58,147 nucleotides of DNA from positions 1-58,147 of the forward strand of contig JAEUHK010000129.1 of NCBI GenBank assembly GCA_016795465.1, given 5' to 3'. Under the pieces are notes generated by a model, which searched no databases, was not told the DNA's origin, and worked only from the letters and a program-made list of their open reading frames with translations. The position numbers and the translations under genes were made by a program. The first letter of the stretch is position 1. Each line of letters begins with the position of its first letter. Below are positions 42,514-51,675 of the stretch, one piece after another. This DNA is from Verrucomicrobiaceae bacterium. Its GTDB lineage: Bacteria > Verrucomicrobiota > Verrucomicrobiia > Verrucomicrobiales > Verrucomicrobiaceae.

Positions 42514-43815
42514 TCAGTAGTTCAAAGTGAGCATCAGGTAGGCGAAGTCCGCGTTGCTGCTCGCGCCGGTGTCGGCGAGATAGGCTCCGGCGAAGAAGTG
42601 CGAGTAGCCGAGCAGCATGTCGAGATGCTGGCTGAGCTTCGCGTTGACGGTGAAATCGAGCTCGCAGCCTGCGTGGCTGTTGGCGTTGGGATTGATGCCA
42701 CGCACGCGAGTGGTGCCGTTGGCGCGATACCAGGCATCGCCGGTCGTCGCGAGCCAGAACGAATGAAAATCGAGCGTGGTCTTCACCTTCGCATGCGGCT
42801 GGGCGGCGAGGCGCAGCACGAGGTTGTGCATGTTCTGCCACGAAAACGTGTCCATGAAGCCGTATGGCGGATGATTCGTGGGGAAGAGATTCTGGAAGGT
42901 GTGCACGCGGCCGTCATTCGGGTCGCTGTCGCCCGTGCCAAAGCTGTATTCGAGGGCCAGACGCGGTTTCCATGCCGACATGAGCCAGTTGTAACCGCCT
43001 TCGAGATGATGCGCATAGGCTCGCAGTGCCTTCCCACCAACACGACCTGCCTGCCCGGCAAACTCCGCCGTGTAATCCCACCCTGCCAGCTTCAGCGGAT
43101 CGCCTTTCCAGCGGGTGCCGAGCGTCACGAAGTCGTTTCCACCTGCGAAAGCCTCCTCATGCAGATGAAAGGCATACAAGTCCGTCGTCTGAAAAGGGAG
43201 CAGCTTGGTGTTGCTGTAATACAGGCCGCTGAAGAACTGGTTCCGCACATCGCCATTGCCCAGCCAGTCGCTGCGATTGAACTCCGACTCATGGTAACGC
43301 ACCACGCTGGAGGTGAAAGCATCCAGCCACCAGCCCTCGCGCTGAATGTGCAGCTTCACCGCGTCAAAAGTGCGGCTGAAGTTCAGCCACTCCAGCGGCC
43401 CCACGAGACGTTCATCACCATAGGCCAGCACCTGCCGACCGAGCTTCACGCTGAAACGCGACGGATCACCCACCTCGATGCTCGCCAACCGCAGATCAAA
43501 GGCATCGTCCCCCTCCGCGCCATTTTGCAGCGGGATGTCCGGCCGCTTCGAAAAGCTTTCGCGCACATCCTGGCCCTGCACCGTGACCTTCAGCCACTCG
43601 ACCGGCTGCCATTCCAAACCGAGTCGCAGCCGCGTGAGCAGCCACGAATCATCTGTCACTGCACTGCGACTGGAATCAAAGTCATACACATTCCGCCGCA
43701 TCTCACCGCGGGCCCGGGCTTGAAAGTTCCACTTCAACTGCTCGCCGATGCCTTCCGCCGCGAGAGCGGTGGCGGAAAGGGCAAGAATCGTCGTGAAATA
43801 GCAAGCGTGGCGCAT
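42514..43815 (-). CDS. Alginate-export-family outer-membrane porin
   Basis: About 433 residues from the ATG at 43815 (signal peptide MRHACYFTTILALSATALAAEG); a longer start at 43878 is possible. The sequence alternates like a beta-barrel and shows the family blocks LLTRLRLGLEWQPVEWLKVTVQGQD, RLASIEVGDPSRFSVKLGRQVLAYGDERLVGPLEWLNFSRTFDA (compare the GRQ..YGD.R..G...W.N..R.FD pattern of AlgE-like exporters) and the ending FAYLMLTLNY with a C-terminal aromatic. The substrate is unknown, and no alginate biosynthesis genes are near. It lies 13 bp upstream of the antiporter gene. Confidence 0.8.
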   Translation of the reverse strand: MRHACYFTTILALSATALAAEGIGEQLKWNFQARARGEMRRNVYDFDSSRSAVTDDSWLLTRLRLGLEWQPVEWLKVTVQGQDVRESFSKRPDIPLQNGAEGDDAFDLRLASIEVGDPSRFSVKLGRQVLAYGDERLVGPLEWLNFSRTFDAVKLHIQREGWWLDAFTSSVVRYHESEFNRSDWLGNGDVRNQFFSGLYYSNTKLLPFQTTDLYAFHLHEEAFAGGNDFVTLGTRWKGDPLKLAGWDYTAEFAGQAGRVGGKALRAYAHHLEGGYNWLMSAWKPRLALEYSFGTGDSDPNDGRVHTFQNLFPTNHPPYGFMDTFSWQNMHNLVLRLAAQPHAKVKTTLDFHSFWLATTGDAWYRANGTTRVRGINPNANSHAGCELDFTVNAKLSQHLDMLLGYSHFFAGAYLADTGASSNADFAYLMLTLNY

Positions 43816-43958
43816 CAGACTGCCGTGTTTGCCGCATTTGCGAACATAATGAAAATAGACTTTCGGCATCGCCTTCATGCTGGGGCGTTATGCGCGGTTC
43901 ATCGAGCCGCCGGGAAGAAGCCGCTTGGCATCGGGGGAGCTTGCGCAAGCATGCAGGC

Positions 43959-44816
43959 ATGCCGCTCACGCTTGAACTTTGCACCTTCGATCCCGGAATC
44001 AGCGCCTCATCGCCCGCCGCCTATGCTGCGGCGGTGGCGGAGGTGGTCGAGACGGCATGGGATGAGGGTGCGGACATCGTTTTGCTGCCAGAATTCACCT
44101 GGCTGGGCATCGAGCCGCTGGTGGAGCCGAAAACGACGCGACGCGTGGCAGAGGTGTTTTGGGGGGAGTTGATGCCCACGCTGCAATCGCTGCTCCATCG
44201 CCCTGAAAAGGCCGTTGTGCTGGGCACCGCGCCGTTTTGGGACGAGGAGCATGGCGAGCTGCGAAACCGGGCGCCGATCCTCGTCGAGGGTGTGTTGAGC
44301 TTTCAGGACAAACTGCACCTCACGCCGTGGGAGGAGGCGTTTGCGCCGGGGAAGGCTTTGCGCGTGTGGGAGTTCGGCGGTGTGCGGTTTGCGGTCATCA
44401 TCTGCCTCGACATCGAGATCCCGGAGATCAGCGTGAAACTGCGGGGCAGGGGAGTCGATGTGATCCTCGTGCCCAGTGCCACCGAAACGACCCTCGGTGT
44501 GGAGCGAGTGGACCGCTGCGCCTCGGCGCGGGCCGTGGAACTCGGTGCCATCGTCGGCGTGTCGCATCTCACGGGCGGCACGCAATCGAGCCTGATCGAC
44601 GAAAATGTGGGCCGCACGGCAGTCTATTATCCCTCCCAGGCTTCTTTTCGCCATGAACCGCGGTGGAACGAAGGCGAGGTCATTGATCGTGGCATTCAAA
44701 AGCAGCGTCTCGTGATCGATAAACGGGCGCTCGATGTCATGCGACGCATGCGCCAGGAGACGAATCCAGCACTGCTGACCTCGATGCCGGTCTTTGAGGT
44801 CGTTTCACCCACATGA
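43959..44816 (+). CDS. Nitrilase-superfamily carbon-nitrogen hydrolase
   Basis: 285 residues from the ATG at 43959. The catalytic triad of the superfamily is present: Glu in DIVLLPEFTW (~46), Lys in SFQDKLHLTPWE and Cys in FAVIICLDIEIPE. GLGTAPFW-like and CASARAVELGAIVGVSH blocks complete the fold. It probably hydrolyses an amide or a carbamoyl-type substrate; the superfamily subgroup cannot be set. Its stop overlaps the ATG of a small membrane-protein gene (ATGA). It is divergent from the porin gene. Confidence 0.88.
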   Translation: MPLTLELCTFDPGISASSPAAYAAAVAEVVETAWDEGADIVLLPEFTWLGIEPLVEPKTTRRVAEVFWGELMPTLQSLLHRPEKAVVLGTAPFWDEEHGELRNRAPILVEGVLSFQDKLHLTPWEEAFAPGKALRVWEFGGVRFAVIICLDIEIPEISVKLRGRGVDVILVPSATETTLGVERVDRCASARAVELGAIVGVSHLTGGTQSSLIDENVGRTAVYYPSQASFRHEPRWNEGEVIDRGIQKQRLVIDKRALDVMRRMRQETNPALLTSMPVFEVVSPT

Positions 44817-44989
44817 TGCCCGCCATGCTCAGCCACGGAAGCATTCGATTGTTCGCAGCGATCCTCTTGGTGGCGGTCGCATGGCAGGCGTGGCGTCTGA
44901 AGAACGAGCCCGTCGTCACGCCGGTGTGGTCGGTTCCGGCGGCAACGCCCGAGCCAGAGCGTGAGCGGAGCCTTTTTCCAGACGAGTGA
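44813..44989 (+). CDS. Small single-helix membrane protein (58 aa)
   Basis: Begins with two ATGs (44813 and 44816) overlapping the nitrilase stop: MMPAMLSHGSIRLF, a helix AAILLVAVAWQAW, then a polar Pro/Glu-rich tail ending SLFPDE. Translational coupling (ATGA) and a predicted helix followed by a short periplasmic or cytoplasmic tail favour a real small protein, but there is no family assignment. It is 57 bp upstream of the large heme protein gene. Confidence 0.5.
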   Translation: MMPAMLSHGSIRLFAAILLVAVAWQAWRLKNEPVVTPVWSVPAATPEPERERSLFPDE

Positions 44990-45046
44990 CATGAAAATAT
45001 CGGAACACGCCACAAGGCCGCCCTCAGCACGCTCGTTTTAAATCTC

Positions 45047-48040
45047 ATGCGCCGCGTCCTTTTTGTCTTTTCTGTCCTTTCCGTCTCTTCCTTCGCCCAA
45101 AACGTCAAACCTGACGACGTGGCCGGAAACGAAGCGGTGAAAAAAATCATGGAGACGCGTCCCGGCCGCGGCGTGATGCGCGATGACACACCGCCCACTC
45201 CGCCGCAGGAGGCCGTGAAGAAGTTCAAGCATCGCAGCGATGTCGCGATCGACCTCATGGCGCATGAGCCGGTCGTCGAGCAGCCGCTTTACGCGAGCTG
45301 GGACTCGAAGGGGCGCATGTGGGTCACGCAGTATCGCCAATATCAATTTCCCGCCGGCCTGAAGATCGTCAGCTACGACCAGCACCTCCGTGCGAAGTTC
45401 GACAAAGTGCCGCTCCCGCCGCCGCGGGGTGACAAAGGCGCGGATAAGATCACCGTCTTCGAGGACACGGATGGCGACGGCTTTTTCGACAAGCACGAGG
45501 ATGTCATCACCGGCCTGAACATCGCCAGCGCCGCGCTGCATGGCATGGGCCGCATCTGGGTGCTGAATCCGCCTTATCTCCTAAGTTATCCCGATGCCGA
45601 TTTCGATGCCAAACCGGATGGCGATCCCGAGGTCGAGCTCAGCGGCTTCGGCTTGGAGGACACCCACAGCGTCGCCACGAATCTGCAATGGGGCATGGAC
45701 GGCTGGCTTTACGGCGCGAACGGCAGCACGACGACTGGCAACGTGAGCAGCGCCAACACCAAGAACGTGAAATGGGAAGGCCAGTGCATCTGGCGCTACC
45801 ACCCGAAGAAGAAGACCTTCGAAATCTACGCCGAGGGCGGCGGGAACACCTTCAGCCTCGATATCGACAGCAAGGGCCGCATTTTCTCCGGCACAAACGG
45901 TGCCACACGCGGCATGCACTACGAGCAGGGTAGCTACGGCATCAAAGGCTGGGGCAAACACGGCCCGCTGACGAATCCGTATGCCTTCGGCTGGTTCGAG
46001 CACATGCGCCACGAGGGCGACAACAAACGCTTCCCTCAAGCCTTCGCGATTTACGAGGGCGGCCTGCTCGGCAGCGCCTACGAAGGCAAAATCATCGCGC
46101 CCAACGCGCTGCAAAACCTCGTCTATGTCAGCCAGCTCATCCCGGACGGCTCCACCTTCCGCACCAAGGACGAGGAGCAGCTCATCACCACCCCGGACCG
46201 CTGGTTCCGCCCCGTGTGGGCCGGCGTCGGCCCCGATGGCGGCTTCTACATGGCCGACTGGTATGACACCCGCCTCAGCCACGTCAGCCCCGTCGATGAC
46301 TGGCATAAAACCAGCGGCCGCATCTACCGCGTGCGGCCTGCAAGCGGCGCACCGAAGCTCAAGCCGTTTGATCTGAGCAAGACGAGTGGTGAGGAGCTGC
46401 TCGGTTATCTGAGCCATCAAAACGAATGGTTCCGCAAGCAGGCCGTTCACGAGATCGCCTGGCGTAACCTCACGGAACTCGCGCCAAAGCTCAAAGCGTT
46501 GCCAGAGTCGATGGAAACACTTTGGGCGCTCGATGCTCTTGGCGCTGTTGATGTAGTGCCACTGTCCTCCAAATATCCCTACATCCGCCGGTGGGCCGTC
46601 AAAATGATAGGTGAAGGACATGAAGGGAGCGCGGACACTCTTGTCCGCTTGGCCAAAGAGGAAAAACATCCCGAAGTTCGCGCTCAAATCCTCGCCACCG
46701 CGAAGAAACTCGACGCGAAAAGCGCGCTGCCACTTCTCTGGAGCGGCGAAGCGGATGACGAGAGCGGTCATCTGCCGCTTCTCGCGTGGTGGGCGCTCGA
46801 ATCGAAGGCGGAAAAGGAGCGTGAAGCAGTTTTTGCTTTCTTGAAGTCGGATGCGGCGTTTTTGAAGACGAAGCTCTTTCGTGAACATCTCGCTGAGAAG
46901 CTCGCCAAACGCTATGCGCTGGCTGGAGGCGAGGAGAATCTCAATTCGTGCGCGGAGTTGCTCGCCCTGACAACGGATGTGGACATCCGTTCTACGTTTG
47001 TTCGCGGCATCGCGTCGGCGTTTGAAGGTGCGGAGATGCCGAAGCTGCCGGAGGCGCTGCAAAAGGCCCTCAACGACTACATGGCGAAACAAAGCGGCGG
47101 TGATCTCACACTCGCGCTGCGCAGTGGAAACGCGGAGGCGCTCAAAAACGCCCTCAAGCTGCTTTCGGACGCCAAAGCCACAAACACGGCCCGAATCGCC
47201 ATCGCGAAGACCTTGGCCGAACTGGGCAAAAACGACGCCGTGATGCCGATGGTGGCCATTTTGAAGTCCAGCGCGGCTCCGAGTCTCAAACGCGGCATTT
47301 TGCAGGCCGCGGCCAAGTTTGACGACAAACGCATTCCCGAGGCCTTGCTGCTCGGTTGGGAAGGTCAGATCGCGGGAGACAAGGCGCTGCGCGAGGACGC
47401 GCTGCGTGTGATGGCTGGACGCAAGGAGTGGGCGCAGATTCTGATGAACTTCGTGAACGAGTGGAAAGTGCCCGCGAAGCATTTCACCATCGACATCGTG
47501 CGCCAGCTCAGCCTGCACAAAGATGCGGACATCGACGCCAGCATCGAAAAGCATTGGAAGGGCCTGCTGGCCACCGGGCCGACGCCGGAGAAGAAAAAAG
47601 AAGCCGAGCGCATCAAAGCCGTGCTCAAAACCGGCCTCGGCGATGCTGACAAAGGCAAGATCCAGTTCATGGCGCGCTGCTTTGCCTGTCACAAACTCTT
47701 CGGCGAAGGCGGAGCCATCGGCCCCGAGCTCACCGGCTATGACCGCGCGAACGTGGACTTCTGGCTCGACAACATTTTCACGCCCAGCCTGGAGATCCGC
47801 GAAGGCTTCGGTGCCTACACCGTGAAAACGAAAGGCGGCCAGCTCCTCACCGGCCTCATGGATGCCCAGGACGCGAACGGCATCGTCCTCAAAGACCTCG
47901 CGGGCAACAAAACCGCCATCAAACAGGCCGACATCGAGAAGCTGGAGGCTTCCCCCGTTTCCCTCATGCCTGAAGGCCTGACTGCAGGCATGAGTGACAC
48001 GGACTTGAAGGACTTCTTCGCGTATCTGATGAAGAAGTAG
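45047..48040 (+). CDS. PVC-type secreted dehydrogenase-like protein with a C-terminal heme domain
   Basis: 997 residues. A signal peptide (MRRVLFVFSVLSVSSFAQN) precedes a six-bladed propeller-like region (LYASWDSKGRMWVTQYRQY, DTDGDGFFDKHEDVITGLN, LQWGMDGWLYGANGST, PDGGFYMADWYDTRLSH). A HEAT-like helical region follows (about residues 440-850), then a cytochrome-like domain with CxxCH in FMARCFACHKLFGEGGAIGPELTGY and the following SLEIREGFGAYTVKTKGG segment. This arrangement is typical of Planctomycetota/Verrucomicrobiota heme-binding proteins. A substrate has not been established. The C-terminal 60 residues resemble the usual DxxxL..VLxP....... Heme domain ending. Periplasmic, electron-transfer-linked degradation is a fair inference. 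Confidence 0.92.
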   Translation: MRRVLFVFSVLSVSSFAQNVKPDDVAGNEAVKKIMETRPGRGVMRDDTPPTPPQEAVKKFKHRSDVAIDLMAHEPVVEQPLYASWDSKGRMWVTQYRQYQFPAGLKIVSYDQHLRAKFDKVPLPPPRGDKGADKITVFEDTDGDGFFDKHEDVITGLNIASAALHGMGRIWVLNPPYLLSYPDADFDAKPDGDPEVELSGFGLEDTHSVATNLQWGMDGWLYGANGSTTTGNVSSANTKNVKWEGQCIWRYHPKKKTFEIYAEGGGNTFSLDIDSKGRIFSGTNGATRGMHYEQGSYGIKGWGKHGPLTNPYAFGWFEHMRHEGDNKRFPQAFAIYEGGLLGSAYEGKIIAPNALQNLVYVSQLIPDGSTFRTKDEEQLITTPDRWFRPVWAGVGPDGGFYMADWYDTRLSHVSPVDDWHKTSGRIYRVRPASGAPKLKPFDLSKTSGEELLGYLSHQNEWFRKQAVHEIAWRNLTELAPKLKALPESMETLWALDALGAVDVVPLSSKYPYIRRWAVKMIGEGHEGSADTLVRLAKEEKHPEVRAQILATAKKLDAKSALPLLWSGEADDESGHLPLLAWWALESKAEKEREAVFAFLKSDAAFLKTKLFREHLAEKLAKRYALAGGEENLNSCAELLALTTDVDIRSTFVRGIASAFEGAEMPKLPEALQKALNDYMAKQSGGDLTLALRSGNAEALKNALKLLSDAKATNTARIAIAKTLAELGKNDAVMPMVAILKSSAAPSLKRGILQAAAKFDDKRIPEALLLGWEGQIAGDKALREDALRVMAGRKEWAQILMNFVNEWKVPAKHFTIDIVRQLSLHKDADIDASIEKHWKGLLATGPTPEKKKEAERIKAVLKTGLGDADKGKIQFMARCFACHKLFGEGGAIGPELTGYDRANVDFWLDNIFTPSLEIREGFGAYTVKTKGGQLLTGLMDAQDANGIVLKDLAGNKTAIKQADIEKLEASPVSLMPEGLTAGMSDTDLKDFFAYLMKK

Positions 48041-48060
48041 AACGAGCTTCCCAGCTCGTT
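48041..48060. terminator. Candidate bidirectional terminator between convergent genes
   Basis: AACGAGCT-tccc-AGCTCGTT, an 8-bp perfect hairpin beginning directly after the heme-protein stop and 8 bp before the dapB stop. Flanking T-runs are poor, so this may be a weak terminator or a small REP-like palindrome. Confidence 0.45.
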
Positions 48061-48068
48061 CCACGTTC

Positions 48069-48800
48069 TCACTTCAGGCCGAGCACGTCCTGCATGGAAT
48101 ACAGGCCCGGCTTCTGGTCGGCGAGCCACACGGCGGCACGCACGGCTCCGTTGGCGAAGGTGTCGCGGGAGCTGGCCTTGTGGGTGAGCTCGACGCGTTC
48201 GCCGACATTGGCGAAAACGACGGTGTGATCGCCGACGACGTCACCGCCGCGGAGGGCGTGGACGCCGATTTCCTTCGGCGTGCGGGCACCGACATCGCCA
48301 AAGCGGCCGTGGCGGCAGTCTTTGTCGTATTCGAGGCCGCGGACATCGGCGAGGATCTCGACGAGCGTGCGGGCGGTGCCGCTGGGCGAGTCCTTTTTCA
48401 TGCGGTGATGCATCTCGACGACTTCGAGATCGAAATCGGGACCAAGGAGCTCGCAGGCCTTGCGAGTGAGCCAGAAGAGCGTGTTCACGCCGACGCTGTA
48501 ATTGGAGGCGAAGACGATCGGCAGGGTCTTCGAGGCCTCGCGGATGGCGGCGAGCTGCTCGTTCGTGTGGCCGGTGGTGCCGATGACGAGGCGCTTGTTC
48601 TGTTTGAGGCACTGGCTGAGCAATTCATCCGCAAAGTGGTGCGAGGTGAAGTCGATCACGGTGTCGCTCTTCGCGAGCGCGGAGGGGAAATCGTCGCCCA
48701 TGTCGATGGCAGCGGCGACGGGGACTTTTTGCGATTCAGCGGCACGAAGAAGAGCCTGGCCCATGCGGCCTTTGCATCCAGTGATGAGGAGATTGGTCAT
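48069..48800 (-). CDS. dapB: 4-hydroxy-tetrahydrodipicolinate reductase
   Basis: 243 residues. Nucleotide-binding loop GCKGRMGQALLRAAE, GTTGHTNEQLAAI, SNYSVGVNTLFWL, and the active-site block EVVEMHHRMKKDSPSGTARTL with the catalytic His and Lys. The C-terminal VLRGGDVVGDHTV-type strand (here ALRGGDVVGDHTVVFAN) is present. Catalyses the second committed step of lysine and diaminopimelate synthesis. The ATG is at 48800. No dapA is adjacent. It is convergent with the heme protein and follows the SMP-30 gene by about 27 bp in the same direction. Confidence 0.97.
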   Translation of the reverse strand: MTNLLITGCKGRMGQALLRAAESQKVPVAAAIDMGDDFPSALAKSDTVIDFTSHHFADELLSQCLKQNKRLVIGTTGHTNEQLAAIREASKTLPIVFASNYSVGVNTLFWLTRKACELLGPDFDLEVVEMHHRMKKDSPSGTARTLVEILADVRGLEYDKDCRHGRFGDVGARTPKEIGVHALRGGDVVGDHTVVFANVGERVELTHKASSRDTFANGAVRAAVWLADQKPGLYSMQDVLGLK

Positions 48801-48827
48801 GATTATTGATGATTTGAGATTGATGAT

Positions 48828-49676
48828 TTAGCCCAAGAATGGCTGGGAAGGGACGCCGGTGGCACCGGGGCGGCAGACGAAGAGGCGGCCGGCGAGCGGT
48901 TCTTCGAGGCCGGGCTTGAGGCCGGTGGTGATGTAGAGGTCTTGCAAATCGGGGCCGCCGAAAGCACAGGCGGTGGTCTCGATGCAGGGGAAGTCGATCT
49001 GGTGCTCGACCTTCTTCGAGGCGGGATCGAAGCAGACGACCTTAGCACCATGGCAGAAGGCGATCCAGAGGCGGTCCTCGCTGTCGATGGTCATGCCATC
49101 GGGCACGGAGGCATCGGCGCTGGTGTCCCACACGACGCGTTCACCGCTGATGGCGCTGGTGCTCACATCGAAATCGAAAGCGCGGATCTTCTTCGACGGC
49201 GTGTCGATGTAAAACATCGTGCCGCCATCACGGCTCCAAATGATGCCGTTGGAGTTGGTGACGGGGCTAAACTTCTTTTCCACCTTCAAATCGGTATGCA
49301 GGCAGTAGAGCGAGGCTTCCGGCTGCTTCTTCAGGCAGATCGTTCCGGCCCAGAAGCGGCCTGCAGGATCGCATTTGCCATCGTTGAAGCGGTTGTCCGG
49401 CAGGTTCGGTTCTGGATCAGCGATGGAGGTCGAGATGCCGGTGGCCTCATCGAGGAAGAAGAAGCCGTCATCGCCCGCCCACACGAGCCCGCCTTTGGCC
49501 CGCGGCACCACGGTGCCGACACGCTGGCCCACGTTCCAGATCTTCTCCTCACCGGTGGAGGGCGTGAAGGCGATGATCTTGTGCGCCTCGATATCGACGT
49601 AGAGAAGGCGGTCGCCATGCCAGATGGGGCCTTCGCCCCAGACGGAGACGTGGTTGGAGATGGGTTCGGGAGTCAA
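48828..49676 (-). CDS. SMP-30/gluconolactonase-like lactonase
   Basis: About 282 residues from a TTG at 49676 (TPEPISNHVSVWGEGPIWHG). The six-bladed propeller family blocks are VWGEGPIWHGDRLLYVDIE (metal-ligand Glu), LPDNRFNDGKCDPAGRFWAG (Asn and Asp ligands), VTNSNGIIWSRDGGTMFYIDT, VPDGMTIDSEDRLWIA and FGGPDLQDLYITTGL. Probably hydrolyses an aldonolactone with a divalent metal. The reading frame is open further upstream to 49886 and would then overlap the divergent LacI-type gene; family length and composition favour the shorter form, but no ATG fits. Probably controlled by the divergent LacI regulator. Confidence 0.85.
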   Translation of the reverse strand: MTPEPISNHVSVWGEGPIWHGDRLLYVDIEAHKIIAFTPSTGEEKIWNVGQRVGTVVPRAKGGLVWAGDDGFFFLDEATGISTSIADPEPNLPDNRFNDGKCDPAGRFWAGTICLKKQPEASLYCLHTDLKVEKKFSPVTNSNGIIWSRDGGTMFYIDTPSKKIRAFDFDVSTSAISGERVVWDTSADASVPDGMTIDSEDRLWIAFCHGAKVVCFDPASKKVEHQIDFPCIETTACAFGGPDLQDLYITTGLKPGLEEPLAGRLFVCRPGATGVPSQPFLG

Positions 49677-49715
49677 AGCGGTGCGGGAGGTTGAGCGGGG
49701 CCTTTCTTGAAACTG

Positions 49716-49728
49716 GAAAGGCGCTTTC
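49716..49728. promoter_or_regulatory. Candidate operator between lactonase and LacI-type genes
   Basis: GAAAG-GCG-CTTTC, a perfect 5-bp dyad in the ~110-bp divergent intergenic region, next to a second symmetric run TTGCGCATTGCGAAAGCGC. LacI-family regulators often bind CG-centred dyads beside their own gene. Position is suggestive only. Confidence 0.3.
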
Positions 49729-49785
49729 GCAATGCGCAATCGCGGCCGTTTGACGGGCCGCCGCGGCTCGGGGAAAGGGTAGGGG

Positions 49786-50790
49786 ATGAAGCGGCCCACC
49801 CTCAATGACATCGCCCGCCGGCTCGGCATCTCGAAGATGACCGTCTCCCGTGCGCTGCGTGGGGAGCGGCATGTGGCCGAGGCCATGAAAGAGAAGGTGC
49901 GGCGCGTGGCGGAGGAGATCGGCTACCGGCCTGATCCGGAGATTGCGAAGCTCATGAACCACATGCGCCGCTCGAAGGCCCGCGAGGCACCACGCACGCT
50001 GGCCTTTGTGTGGGCCGAAAGGGAGGCATCGGAGGTCGCGGCCTCGTCTTGGTCCCAAAGGCTGGTCACCGGTGCCCGCGAGCATGCGGCGCGGCTCGGT
50101 TTCGAGCTGGAGGAGTTTCATCTGCAAGGCCGCGGCATGACGGGCAGACGCCTTTCGGGCATCTTGGAGGCACGCGGCATTCCGGGCTTCATTTTATCGC
50201 CGCTCGTGTCACGCAGCCGCGGGCATGTGACGATGGCATGGGAGAAATTTGCCAGCGTGGTCATCGGCCTCGGCTATGCGCGGCCCGCGCTGCATCGCGT
50301 GCATCATCATCACTACCTCGGCATGATGACGGCGCTGCGCATGCTGCGAAAGCAGGGCTTCCGGCGCATCGGCTTTTACTGCGGCAGCACGATCAATGAG
50401 CGGATGTTCGGTGCGTGGTCCGCCAGCTTTCTGATGCATCATCCTTTGGCGAAACCGGAGAGCCTGCTCGCGCTGCGGAAGACGCCCTCGCGGGCGGATT
50501 TCCTCGCGTGGGTCAAAGCGGCGAAGCCGGAGGTCGTGATCGACGGCAGCCACCTCGTGCTCGATTGGCTCCAAGCTCTCCCGGCGGCCAGGCGACCCGC
50601 GTTGGCCACGCTGGCCTGGCGGGCAGATCTGCCTCAAGTGCCCGGCATTGACCAGCAGCCGGAGGTTTTGGGTGCCGCGGCCATCGACCTGCTCGTGGCG
50701 CAGTATCAGCAGAATGAGAAAGGCATCCCGAAGGCCCCGCGCATCGTCATGACCGAGGGCCTGTGGCGGCCGGCCACGCCCGCCGCGTGA
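49786..50790 (+). CDS. LacI-family transcriptional regulator
   Basis: 334 residues. The DNA-binding head is TLNDIARRLGISKMTVSRALRG with the hinge ...EKVRRVAEEIGYRPDPEIAKLMNHMRR. The periplasmic-binding-protein-like core contains LAFVWAEREASEV, RGIPGFILSPLVS, FASVVIGLGYARPALHRV, GFRRIGFYCG and a C-terminal block ...GAAAIDLLVAQYQQNEKGIPKAPRIVMTEG. The effector is probably a carbohydrate. It is divergent from the SMP-30 lactonase gene and is the obvious regulator of it. The ATG is at 49786. Confidence 0.95.
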   Translation: MKRPTLNDIARRLGISKMTVSRALRGERHVAEAMKEKVRRVAEEIGYRPDPEIAKLMNHMRRSKAREAPRTLAFVWAEREASEVAASSWSQRLVTGAREHAARLGFELEEFHLQGRGMTGRRLSGILEARGIPGFILSPLVSRSRGHVTMAWEKFASVVIGLGYARPALHRVHHHHYLGMMTALRMLRKQGFRRIGFYCGSTINERMFGAWSASFLMHHPLAKPESLLALRKTPSRADFLAWVKAAKPEVVIDGSHLVLDWLQALPAARRPALATLAWRADLPQVPGIDQQPEVLGAAAIDLLVAQYQQNEKGIPKAPRIVMTEGLWRPATPAA

Positions 50791-50794
50791 GGTT

Positions 50795-51325
50795 TCACGG
50801 CAGCAGCGACTTCACCGCCGCGTAAAACAGGTAGCCGTAGATCAGGTAGATCAGCGCCACGCAGCCAATCATGAGGCCGATGAGCAGCAGCAGGCCGAAA
50901 AAGAAGCGGGCCGTGCTCTGCTTCACCTGCCCGTGCTGGCCTGCCTGCCAGGCGGTGAGGATCGCAAAGTTCCGCGCATTCGATTTGTAGAAGGCCGTGA
51001 GAAAGGCACCTGCGCCGGGAATGAGCCCGAGGAGGAAATTCAGGCCTAGATTGGCCACCATGCGCAGAAACACGCTGATGCTCACGCCGCTGCGCAGCGC
51101 CTCCAGCAGGATCACCCCGCCTGCGCCCGAGACGAGCAAGTCCCCGATGCCCGGAAACAGCGCCAGAATGGGGTCCAGGCCAAAGCGGATGTTCGTGCCG
51201 GGGATGCGCAAGACCTCGTCGAGGTATCGTGCCAGGATTTTCGCCGTCGCGTGATGCACCGGATCGTCCGAGCGGGCCAGTTGGGCCGCAATCGGATTGG
51301 GCGGGAGAGGAGAATGATCAGCCAT
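50795..51325 (-). CDS. DUF4112-family membrane protein
   Basis: 176 residues from the ATG at 51325. DUF4112 blocks: LARYLDEVLRIPGTNIRFGLDPILALFPGIGDLLVSGAG, LRMVANLGLNFLLGLIPGAGAF and YKSNARNFAILTAW. A final long hydrophobic helix (FFFGLLLLIGLMIGCVALIYLIYGYLFY). Function is not established. It is convergent with the LacI regulator with only ~4 bp between stops. The frame is open to 51364 but the extra residues are not family-like. Confidence 0.9.
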   Translation of the reverse strand: MADHSPLPPNPIAAQLARSDDPVHHATAKILARYLDEVLRIPGTNIRFGLDPILALFPGIGDLLVSGAGGVILLEALRSGVSISVFLRMVANLGLNFLLGLIPGAGAFLTAFYKSNARNFAILTAWQAGQHGQVKQSTARFFFGLLLLIGLMIGCVALIYLIYGYLFYAAVKSLLP

Positions 51326-51675
51326 GCCGCACTGAACATGCTCCAGCCCGGATGAAACGTCCAACTTTCCGCCAGGAATGGAATCACCGCCAACGAAGCC
51401 GACGCCTAGATCGTGTGTGAAAAAGAAGGTGGGCCGTTCTTGCCAAGCACGTCTGGAGTATGTTGTTCACGCTTCAGCGTGCTCTGGCTGCTGGCACGCT
51501 GAAGCGTGAACAACGTACTTTGAGGTCTTCCACCACGCCCTAGGCATCGAGCGGAGCGGCCCTCCCCAACCACGAAAAGGACCGCTCCGCCGTGCCCGCC
51601 TGAGAATGGCGGGCACATCACCATGCCTACCCAACCCGGACGTGCGCATGAGCACTCACGTCCGGAAAGTCATTC
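51326..51675. other. Intergenic region holding one strong hairpin
   Basis: I see no gene here. Apart from the hairpin at 51462-51514, the sequence is GC-rich and short frames on both strands are unconvincing. Confidence 0.5.
51462..51514. repeat. Long palindromic element with 21-bp arms
   Basis: Arms of 21 bp (GTTGTTCACGCTTCAGCGTG plus one base, 51462-51482; exact complement 51494-51514) separated by 11 nt. With one mismatch the symmetry extends a few bases further on both sides. Sequences of the type CACGCTTCAGCGTG recur as dispersed palindromes in related genomes in my recollection, so a REP/BIME-like mobile element is likely; it could alternatively be a terminator. No transposase is beside it. 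Confidence 0.6.

Noticed and set aside
45581..48064. An 827-codon minus-strand frame opposite the heme protein
   Set aside because: A shadow caused by high GC; the plus frame has signal peptide, propeller and CxxCH domain.
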